A DNA stretch of 64,000 nt, taken from contig CM057459.1 of the NCBI GenBank assembly GCA_016271365.2, positions 492,417,501 to 492,481,500 of the forward strand, in the 5' to 3' direction. This document shows, one piece after another, positions 55,936 through 64,000 of this stretch; positions within the stretch are counted from its first letter, which is position 1, and every line of letters begins with the position of its first letter. The translations under genes were made by a program, and so were the position numbers. The notes beneath the pieces are model-generated. The model was not told the DNA's origin. It saw nothing but the letters and a program-made list of their open reading frames with translations, and searched no databases. The stretch is from Neoceratodus forsteri. Lineage: Eukaryota > Chordata > Ceratodontiformes > Ceratodontidae.

Positions 55936-57300
55936 CCAGGTCTGGATCCTGGGCCTGTGCCTCCTCGTGCTTGGTTGTTCTTATGTCCAGTGTTGCCCTT
56001 ATGTCTTCCCTGGCCCCTGGATTTCCCTCCTCGGACTCTGTTGTTCTGGTTACTAGGTCTGTGGTTAAAATAGTTGGGCTTGAAACCAAAGTTATGATTT
56101 TCATTCCCCTTGTAAGAGTGTGCCTGGAGGTTCCTGTGATGGTAGTGGTGGAAGCGATTGCTCCAGAAGGTGGGTAGGGTACTCTGCCTCCACTGCGGGT
56201 TCTTGTTTCCTCCCTTGGGTACCATGAATATCTCCAGACCAAGCCAAACAGTTTGTCCCCTTTGAAATGCAGCTTCATCAGCATATTTTTGGACTCTTGG
56301 TCTGCCTCCCAGAGTTTAAGCCTTATGTGTCTATTGGCCCTGTTAATGGTTGCTGCTGCTCGGGCCATTATGCTGAAGGTATCAATTGATGAGTTGGCCA
56401 CATATTTAATGGCTTGAAATGCTTAGTCCATGGTGGCCTTATGGGTGCTTGCTTTCGGAAGATTTTATTGGCTGGCCTTGAGCCATCTTAATATGGCCCT
56501 TGTACTATAAACAGCTTCAGTGGAGGCCCTCAAAGACATTATCAGAATATTATGAGCTTTCTTAATGGTCTTCTCCACCTTCTTGTCAGTGGGATCATTT
56601 AGTGCTGATGAGCCCTCCAAGGATAGGACCATCTTGTGACTTAGAGAGGTGATCTCTGAGTCCATTTTAGGAGGGGCAGACCAGGTTGCCTGTTTCCTTC
56701 CAGTAGAAGATATCGCCTGTCAAAGGTGGCCTTTTCTATAGTTTTTGCAGGGTACAAGCTCTCCCATTCCTTGGCCAGGATGTTCTCGAGGGCCTTGCAT
56801 ATGGAAAATATGTTAGCTGACTTGGATAAATCTTGGATGAATTGGTCCAGCTTTTTCTCCTGTGGTGGGGCTGGACTCTCAAACTTGAGAGTTTATCAGA
56901 CCACTCTAATGATTTCAAGGATGAAGTCAAAAGGACATAGCCTGGTAAACAGGTCCTCTCTGGGTTCTTTGTCCTCCTCAGAGAAGTCACCATCCTCAGA
57001 ATCAGAGTCCTGCTTGGAGTCCTCAGACTCCTGTGTGTTTTCTTTCCTATGATTTTCAGGAGGAGGTGGCCCTGTCTGGATCTCTTGGGTGTTTGGCATC
57101 TGCTAGAGCCTCTGTTTTGTCAAACAACTTCTAAAACATGTTGATAATGATTCCCTGGGATAACATGGAAACACTGTCTTATTGGCCTCTTCAGCTGAGG
57201 ACTCTGAGGCTGGGTTGTCTGTTTGTGGATATGAATCCACCATGCAGAGGGAACAAAGGTCCCTGAAGACTTCAGGAGAAGGAGGTTGGAGCACTTAAGA
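55936..57300 (-). pseudogene. DIRS gag-like region
   Basis: Several broken frames. MARAAATINRANRHIRLKLW and LHFKGDKLFGLVW (about 56370-56230) match the DIRS gag 'R-R-x-W-L... LPF-G-x-LFG' region. Further right are an acidic stretch (EDSKQDSDSEDGDFSEEDKE, about 57020-56960) and LQPPSPEVFRDLC (57290). The left part is basic and polar (GRHKGNTGHKNN) and probably links to the reverse transcriptase. The product would be structural. Confidence 0.7.
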
Positions 57301-58898
57301 CATACCTGTTAAGTCTTGCCCATCGCAACCGAGGAGTGACCAGGGGGTAGAAAGGAACATGAGACATGATGATTAGGGTCAAGGGGAGAAGACTGTGTTT
57401 TGACAAGAAAAAAGGATGCGGGGGCATGGATTGTAACATACAATGGCCAAGGAAGGAACAAGAACTGCTTCTCAGATGAAGGGGGTAGCGAGATGGAGGT
57501 TAGAAGCCTCCAGAAGAGGGAGAGGAAGAGTACTTTATGGATGTCCAGAAAAAAAAAACTTAAGCCCACCAGGGGATGGAGGATGAAATCAAAGAAAACA
57601 ATATAGGCTAAAATCTGCCAGCCTAGACTCTGCAGCCTGCAATGGAAAAATAAGTACTGTACCTTACAAACTACAACCAGACACCATAACACTCCCATGA
57701 GGCAGCATGACAGTAGAATGAATCAGAACCAGCATGACCACATCAGTACCAAAAAACAACACTCTCTCTCATCATAAGCTTACAAGATAAGTACTGGGGA
57801 TGATGGATTCCCCCAAAGCAGCAATAGTAGCTCAGAATCACCTACAGTATGCAAAACGCAGAAGGCAGGATTCAAACCCTAGTCTGCTAGTTGCTCACTC
57901 ACTATTCATTACTCCAAACCCCAAACTGTACTGCCAGCCTCCAAGGCAATTCCCCTGACAAGATAAGCCACTGGTAGTGCAAGGGAAAAGGGGCTGATGG
58001 CTTATATTATCAACATTCTTCCATTAAAGAGTACAAAGAAAGGGCGATGGTGCCCCAGTCCTGGTGTATCTGCCGGTAACTACAAACATGACCGACAAGT
58101 CTCATGCCTCCTGGAATCTGCTGGGCCAAAAGGAATGGGGCATAGAAGGCATGCAGTTCAAGAGCTGACCAGGAGAACTGCCAAGTGGCATTCTCTGCAA
58201 TGGAGGCATCTGGCACAAACTGTGGGATAGAGGAGGCTTGGAAATGTCCACAGCATTGAGACTCCAGAACAAGGTGAGGGGCCCACTCAAACAATGGGAC
58301 TGCCTGCCTGATCCTTTTCTCCCTGCCCTCGAGCTGCAGCTGGAGGGCAATGAAAGGACCACCAGAAAACACAAGGCCAAGAAGGAGTGGAGAGCCTCCA
58401 CCCCCAGCTTAACATGATAAGCTAGGCAGCAGGAAATTTGAGGAGCAGGTTTCTCTGAAGGGGGGATGGGGGGAGTTCAGGAAACATAGGAGGAGTCAGG
58501 AGTGAGATGGCTGACTCCCTCAGCATGAGTCAACTTGACCTACTGAGTCCAAAAACTGTTCCAACCAACAAGTAAACCCTCAAAACATTCAGGGAGGCAA
58601 CTTTAAAACATCCAGCAAGTAATAAAGAAGGGTGAATGATGAGCCGAACAAACTTACTCGGGACCCACCCTGCCGGGTCTTGAGCACCACACTAAGATTA
58701 ATGAGAGCTTTATGGGGGAAAAAAGACAGTTCTGAAAGAAAAACAAGAGTGCATGGGACAGCATGGCAGAAGGTAAGCATAACAGAGGAGTGAACTAACA
58801 GAAGAGCTGACTTCATACTGCTAATATTGTAGAGATTGGCACAGAGGCAAGGTAGGTGTGACCAGCCTGGAGGGATGCAGCCTTGAAGGATGCACAAA
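57301..58898 (-). other. DIRS 5' leader, mostly unassigned, with a SINE fragment
   Basis: No DIRS gene is recognisable. About 57815-57945 contains a reversed CORE-SINE-like head ('gcaggattcaaaccctagtctgctag' against the head at 40105). A minus-strand ORF at 58401-58102 begins with a hydrophobic, signal-like stretch, but it overlaps another ORF and has no known family. Confidence 0.45.
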
Positions 58899-59036
58899 GA
58901 GAACTGAGGAAGGAGCCAACAGGAAAGGTGGAGACAGGTCAGGATTCACTCCTTTGAGTATTTTGTGCATCAGCCTGTGGGGACAATAATATGAACCAGT
59001 GTGATGATGGAGTGCTGTAAAAAGGTGTAACAGATT
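58899..59036 (-). repeat. DIRS right inverted terminal repeat
   Basis: Inverted copy of 41210-41363 plus 47172-47180: 'ggagccaacagg', 'gacaggtcagg', 'agtattttgtgcatcagcct' and 'gagtgctgtaaaaaggtg'. The outer end is set at 59036 because similarity to the internal complementary region stops after AACAGAT. Confidence 0.82.
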
Positions 59037-59312
59037 TTGGCATTTAGCCAGGACACAGATGAAATTCCCCATCTCTTTTCAAGAAGTGCCATGGGATCTT
59101 TAACGTCCACCTGAGCAACACCAAAACAGGTAGATGGGACATTGGTTTAATTTCTCATCTGAAAGATGGCACCTCAGGAGTGCAGCACCCATTTCATGCT
59201 GCATTATAGTGTCAGTTTGGGGATTTTACCTCACATTCTTCATGTAGGACTAGAACTTACTGCCTTCCAATCTTCTGGACTAAGGCAAGTGTGCAACCTG
59301 CTGAGTCACTGA
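59037..59312 (-). repeat. tRNA-derived SINE next to the DIRS end
   Basis: Minus strand: head 'cagtgactcagcaggttgcacac' (59285-59307) and 'ggcagtaagttctagtcctac' (about 59246-59266), body with 'gacgttaaagatcccatggcac' (about 59083-59104) and 'gtgtcctggctaaatgcc'. The 3' part of the SINE is missing exactly where the DIRS starts, so the DIRS may have inserted into this SINE. Confidence 0.75.
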
Positions 59313-59900
59313 CACTGCTGCTCTGTGTTATCGCTACATATGTAGTTTTATTACTCCCACTACATCATCAGTATATGACCTCACTCACTGTTATATCACC
59401 ACCCTGCTGCCTGATTATTAACATGTGTCACAAGTTAATAGTGCTGGGTGAAAGTTGTGAATTCCACTTCAGTGAAACTTTCATGAAAGGATGACTTTTG
59501 CTGAATCTTCCGAACTTCCACCTTTGGCGGATCAGAAATCTTCCGAATGTGTTAGGCAAGGTTCCACCCTCAGAACGTGTCAGCCATTTTGCACCCGTCA
59601 TTAGGGCACCAGTTGGCAATTACACCAATCACATTCTATGCAGGGGACTGTGCCCCCCACAACTGAAGATTCTAACTCCAGGGGGAGTGGACCTCAGGGA
59701 GGTGTCGGAGAATTTTATTTTTTGGTGCCCTAATGATGAGCGCACTAACATCAGCTACCTGAGGGTGTGTAGTGATTAGGTACATTTTCACCCTGTTTGG
59801 TGGAATTTTCCAGCTGAACTATGGAATAATACACATATATTGTGGAACTAATACACAATTCATATAATTATTCTGCAGTTCAGATAGAAAAAAAAACTTT
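59313..59900. other. MITE-like sequence with inverted repeats, unresolved ends
   Basis: From 59439, 'tagtgctgggtgaaagttgtgaattcc' resembles the hAT MITE ends and interiors at 7981 and 55069. An inverted pair, GTCATTAGGGCACCA (about 59599) and TGGTGCCCTAATGATG (about 59722), brackets about 110 bp. I could not find a matching outer end or a target duplication. Confidence 0.4.
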
Positions 59901-59902
59901 AC

Positions 59903-60185
59903 CTGGTGTCTTTAGTGGCACCCTCCACCCTCCGATCACTGGCCCCATAAGAATTGAAAATTTCCCTGGTGTCTAGTGGCACCTCCCACCCTCCAATAGC
60001 TGGCCCCATAAAAAATTTCTCCGGTGTCTAGTGGCACCCCAACCCTTTGATTGCCAGCCTCACAAAGTTTAACATTTCCATGGTGTCTAGCGGCCCCCCC
60101 ATCCTCCAATCACCAGCCCCATAAAAGGTTAAAGTTTCCCTGGTGTCTAGTGACACCCTCACCCTCCGAACACTGGTCCAGTATT
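59903..60185 (+). repeat. Minisatellite, about 58-62 bp units, five copies
   Basis: Units contain 'cctggtgtctagtggcaccc', 'accctccgatcactgg' and 'ccccataaaa', starting near 59903, 59962, 60020, 60078 and 60139. They are 80-90% alike by eye. Confidence 0.82.
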
Positions 60186-60189
60186 TGTT

Positions 60190-60688
60190 TGTGCCTCTGC
60201 CCCATTATCTAACTCAAGTGCCTGTCACTACTTAAAGAGTTAGTGCATCGGAACAGGCATTTTCACTTTCAAATTACTGCGATGTGATCTTCATCTGTTA
60301 CCATCACATATGACTGTGTCAGTAACATTAAGAAATCAGTTTAAACTTATGTTTTTTTCAACATCTTCCAAAGCAGAGTATTTCCCAAGGCTGCCAGTCA
60401 CCATCAGGCTTGAGATGTACCAGAAGTCATGCAATAGGAGGAACAAAGAAGCAGGACTTCTATGACAACTATATGAGGGAGAATGGGAAAGCCGAGTCTG
60501 TGTTTATATAGAGGCACCCACTCTGTTAAGATTACTGATTCACACAAATTAGATATTCCTAAATGAGATAGCAATGCAAGCTTCAATTGCACAAGATGTA
60601 GACTTACAAAACGGTAGCAGCCCCATCCATATTGATGCATGCTAATGTCGATTGATGCTTTTATGTTAGAACTGTAAGAGCTTACATC
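60190..60688. other. Unassigned stretch
   Basis: No gene or repeat recognised. Confidence 0.4.
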
Positions 60689-60692
60689 ATAA

Positions 60693-62489
60693 TGTAACCC
60701 CTAGATGGCGCTATCCCAGGGGCTACTACCCCTGCCTGATTTGCCACTAACAGGTTGAGGGGCCTGGATCCAATGGCGGGTGCCTCCACCCAGAGGTCAG
60801 GGTTTGCAATAGTTAAACTTACTTGGTCACAGCCCTCTGGGACACTGCAACCCCCCTTTCTTCCCACTAGTGGCCCACACAATATATCAGAATTACCTTC
60901 ACAGTATACACTTACCCCCAGGGCTGGTTCAGGCACTGGGACCTCCTGTAAAATAAGATACAGTGCAACAATCACAGTACAATACTTTAACATAGACAAA
61001 TACCTCAGGCAGTATAACTTTGCTGAAACAAGCAGCTCAGATTTATTTAGGGGAATATAACAAGGAGAGGGAAATCAGGTTAATTAGCTTATACTTTACT
61101 CATCTACTTTATGGCTCTGTGCACAGGCCTATCCCTACCAGTTACTGTCCCTGGGTACCCAAGCCCTAGTGGCTAGTCCAAACCGTGGCAGCTGGTAGGG
61201 CCCTTTCACACAGAGAAAGAAAAATTAGTTTAAACAGTCAGCAGTACAGTGATTCCATTTGGATTCAATGTGGCAATTCAACAGGAGCGACCCTGAATTA
61301 GTACTCACGACCTCCAAACAAGATAGGGTCCTTCAATGTCAGCAGGGCTACTCTTGAGCTCCACGAGACTCCTCACACATTTATATGGCAAACTGCAACA
61401 GGCAAAAAGTCCTTTAACGGGCAGCAGGATTCACTCTTGAGCTAACCAAGCCTCCTCACACATTTATATGGTGAACAGTAACAGGCAAAAGTCCTTTAAT
61501 GGCAGCAGGATTCACTTGAGGTACACAAGCCTCTTCACACATTTATATGGTAAAACAGAAAGTACTGTACCAGGCAGGCTGCTTCTCTATCGATCGCAAT
61601 TACTGCACAATACCGGGAGAACACACAGCAGATTCAGTTCCTGACAGACCCAGTGCAATTCAGCAATTTCTCCAGTCTTCTACAGGGTGAGCCTGGTTTC
61701 TACTCTTCAGATATCCTTTGATTCTCTTCAGGGACGGATTCAGTCCTAACAAGCAGTTACACAAGCTGCAGACCGGAACTCTGGGCCTTACACACGTTTC
61801 CTGACTAAAACTGCACACTGAAAAGCACAGAGCTCCTTCCTTCTTCACTGCCAGAGCTCAACTGAAACTCCAACAGACAAAACCGGCACTTCCTTTGAGT
61901 TCCTCCCAGTTCTTGACTGGATTGGCTGTCACTCACAATAGACTGCTCCTGTTGGTCCAAAAAGGCACCGAAGTCTAAACTACATCTCCCAGAGTCACTG
62001 CCCATACAATCCTCTTGTGGCTGGCTCAGATTATGAGTCCAAGTTCTGATTCATCCAAGGCACCATTTAAGAGCTAGCTTACCCCACACTGATTGGTCCA
62101 GTTCAGCAGTTCAAAACCAGAATGGGGAACTAGGCAGACACAGTTCTGACTGCAAAGAAAGCAGGTTAGACAAACTGTAATTTCATTATTACTCTAAATG
62201 ATTTCTGGCAAACAGTTACATCTTTCAGATAGGTTCCCTTTGCACTCCTAGTGACTGCAAAAATGGAGTGAATTGGCAGCAGCTCGAGTGGTACTCAAAC
62301 AGAGAAGCACACAGTCCCCCCATACAAACTAATTATGTCTGCAAGCAGACAGCTCTTAAAGAGACAGTACCAGAGGCTCTAAAAACACTCACTGATAAAT
62401 GGCTTAAACGCCAAACACCATTCAGGCTTGAAGCATTCAAGCAAGCTCCTGGAAGTCTTTTGGGAACCCCCATTTGCAGGGGGGTTACA
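60693..62489 (-). mobile_element. Probable solo LTR, 1.8 kb
   Basis: Starts TGTAACCCC and ends GGGGTTACA, with a 4-bp ATAA at both flanks (60689-60692 and 62490-62493). On the minus strand it has three TATA-like 'atataaatgtgtgagg' motifs in tandem repeats and, about 350 bp downstream, an AATAAA signal (about 61039-61046, seen as TTTATT). This is the order of U3, R and U5 in an LTR. The family is unknown. A Ginger-type DNA element (TGTA ends, 4-bp duplication) is an alternative. Confidence 0.5.
61328..61555 (-). repeat. Three tandem repeats of about 75-80 bp inside the putative LTR
   Basis: Each unit has 'gtcctttaa-gg-cagcaggattcact' and 'cctcctcacacatttatatgg'. On the minus strand each carries a TATA-like motif. 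Tandem repeats in U3 often act as enhancers; that role is inferred. Confidence 0.7.
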
Positions 62490-62493
62490 ATAA

Positions 62494-62744
62494 TAAATAT
62501 ATAAAAAAGCCTCAGCATGCAGAACTGGACTGGGCTAACCTGAAAACAGATACATACTGCACACACAATCTGTGATGTGTACTGTTCCATACACGAGGTA
62601 TGTAATGCTCTTAAATAAGAGCTGTGCTTAGCATTAAAAACTGCACTTGTTATCAGTTAGGAACACAGCTAAGACTGTACAAAAGGTATTTAATTCACAA
62701 ATATAAAGCGCTCTGCTTAGCTTTAGAAACTGATGTTGCTATCA
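62494..62744. other. Unassigned stretch
   Basis: AT-rich, no feature seen. Confidence 0.4.
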
Positions 62745-64000
62745 TTCATAGAAACATAGAAACATAGAAGTTGACGGCAGATAAGGACCGCAAGGCCCAT
62801 CCAGTCTGCCCATTTCTTTTTCTACATTATAAATGTACCATTGGCCTTTGCTCTGTCAGTGGCCTATCTATTCATACTCATTTGTATTGCTCCCTTATGC
62901 CTATCCCATGCCTGTTTGAAGCCCTGCACTGTATTCATAGCCACCACTTCTTCAGGTAGGCCACTCCATGCATCCACCACCCTTTCTGTGAAAAAGAATT
63001 TCCTTACATTCCCCCTTAATCGGCCCCCCTCTAATCTCATGCTGTGTCCTCTTGCCCTGCTATTTTTCTTATATTTAAACATGTTAGACTCTTTCACCTT
63101 GTTAATGCCCTTAAGGTGTTTGAATGCCTCGATCATATCACCTCTCTCCCTCCTTTGCTCCAGGTATACAGATTGAGCTCTGTTAATCTGTCCTCATATG
63201 TCTTCTGATGCAGTCCCTGCACCATTTTGGTTGCCCTTCTCTGGACTGTCTCAATTTGGTTAATGTCTTTGTGAAGGTGTGGCCTCCAATACTGCACGCA
63301 GTACTCCCAGATGGGGCCTAACCAGTGTCTTGTAAAGAGGGATTATTACCTCCCTCTTACAACTTGTGATACCCCTACTAATACACCCTAACACCCCCCT
63401 AGCCTTACCTACTGCTTTAGAGGTCTGCTTGGATGATTTCAGGTCATCAGTGATGATGATGCCCAAGTCTCAAAATGTCTTCCTTTGTGACTGCTAGCAA
63501 CTCCCCCTCCCAGCCTATAGGTGGTTTCAGGGTTTCTCTTCCCTACGTGCATGATCTTGCACTTCTTTGCATTAAATCCCAGTTGCCACTCTTCTGACCA
63601 TTTTGCTAGTTTATCCAGATCTCTTCTCATTCTGCCCACCCCATCTGGATCATCTACTCTGTTGCAGATCTTGGTGTCATCTGCAAACAGACAAGTCTTA
63701 CCCTCTAGTCCATCTGCAAAGTCACTAATGAAGATGTTGAAGAGGACTGGCCCCAGGACTGATCCCTGAGGTACCCCACTTGTGACTTGCATCTCTTCTG
63801 ACTGTATACCATTTACCACCACTGTCTGTTTTCTGCCCGTCAACCAGTTTGCCACCCAGTTGACCAACTTCTGACCCACCCGAGCCTACCCAGCTTATTT
63901 ATCAATCTTCTATGTGGAACAGTGTCAAAAGCTTTGCTGAAGTCAAGGTAGGCAACATCAACTGCTCCCCTTGGTCCACCACTCTGGTTACCCAGTCAAA
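62745..64000 (-). mobile_element. CR1 LINE, 3' part, runs off the window
   Basis: The 3' end is at the left: on the minus strand 'cagactggatgggccttgcgg', 'ctgccgtcaacttctatg' and repeats of TTTCTATG (62745-62770), the CR1-type tail. The coding part continues past base 64000, so the 5' end is not visible. Confidence 0.9.
62864..64000 (-). pseudogene. CR1 ORF2 reverse transcriptase, partial
   Basis: The minus-strand frame 63879-63439 reads NWLTGRKQTVVVNG, VTSGVPQGSVLGPVLFNIFI and LFADDTKICNRV (intact FADD), then FNAKKCKIMHVG. After a frame change near 63450 come LGCISRGITSCKREVIIPLY (63466-63260) and, in another frame, HLKGINKVKESNMF and RKFFFTERVVDAWSGLPEE (63136-62864). Two or more frame shifts make it non-functional. 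It would have served the same priming and copying role as L2 ORF2. Confidence 0.88.

Larger units (their letters stand above)
41210..59036 (-). mobile_element. DIRS-type tyrosine-recombinase retrotransposon with three nested insertions
   Basis: The minus-strand order is right terminal repeat (58899-59036), gag-like region, reverse transcriptase/RNase H, tyrosine recombinase, internal complementary region (47501-47600) and left terminal repeat (41210-41363 plus 47172-47180). This is the DIRS order. Guests are a gypsy element in the left terminal repeat, an L2 in the recombinase gene and a hAT MITE in the reverse transcriptase. Without them the element would be about 6.6 kb. DIRS elements replicate through a circular intermediate and integrate by a tyrosine recombinase, leaving no target duplication. 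All its genes are broken. Confidence 0.85.

Noticed and set aside
61328..61555. CRISPR-like array
   Set aside because: Only three 75-80 bp imperfect tandem units without unique spacers, in a eukaryotic repeat context.

Overview
This window looks like intergenic DNA from a large, repeat-rich vertebrate genome. The mix of transposons points to a tetrapod and most plausibly an amphibian; a caecilian or a salamander would fit, but I cannot name the species. The mix is L2, CR1 and L1 LINEs, a DIRS-type tyrosine-recombinase retrotransposon, a Ty3/gypsy element, TTAA-flanked Kolobok/T2-like MITEs, hAT MITEs, MIR-like CORE-SINEs and tRNA-derived SINEs. I found no host protein-coding gene, rRNA, functional tRNA or CRISPR array. 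Nearly all coding-looking sequence is decayed transposon protein.

Layout. 1-3540: a 5'-truncated L2 inserted in an antisense CR1, with an unusually long flanking duplication. 3541-6394: little recognised, except a possible tyrosine-recombinase remnant. 6399-7903: a 1.5 kb foldback element with TTAA duplications and an inverted minisatellite. 7981-8609: a hAT MITE with a SINE inside. 9313-11527: a hAT element split by a 5'-truncated L1. 12840-14400: an L1 ORF1 remnant split by a Kolobok/T2 MITE. 14530-26402: a CR1 apparently split by two near-full-length L2 copies. 26403-34365: SINE clusters, a CR1 3' end, an L1 pseudogene, minisatellites and a 434-bp tandem duplication. 34366-39668: another L2, split by a hAT MITE. 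39670-41209: an L1 3' fragment and a CORE-SINE. 41210-59036: one DIRS element on the minus strand, with a gypsy element in its left terminal repeat, an L2 in its recombinase gene and a hAT MITE in its reverse transcriptase. 59037-64000: SINE, minisatellite, a probable solo LTR and an antisense CR1 that runs off the window.

The nesting gives relative ages. The DIRS is older than its gypsy, L2 and hAT guests. The gypsy element in turn hosts two short insertions and a SINE. Many boundaries are set by target-site duplications readable at base level.

The most interesting signals are these. (1) Three L2 copies have a hydrophobic, signal-peptide-like N-terminus followed by a 2A-like NPGP motif (mutated in one copy) just before the endonuclease. 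(2) The DIRS internal complementary region is a fusion of the complements of both element ends. (3) The foldback element carries a minisatellite in opposite orientations in its two arms. (4) The 3' tails of CORE-SINEs match L2 3' ends, with different SINE copies resembling different L2 subfamilies. (5) Two L2 subfamilies have tandem-repeat 5' UTRs. (6) A CpG-rich 274-bp insertion of unknown origin sits in the gypsy RNase H region.
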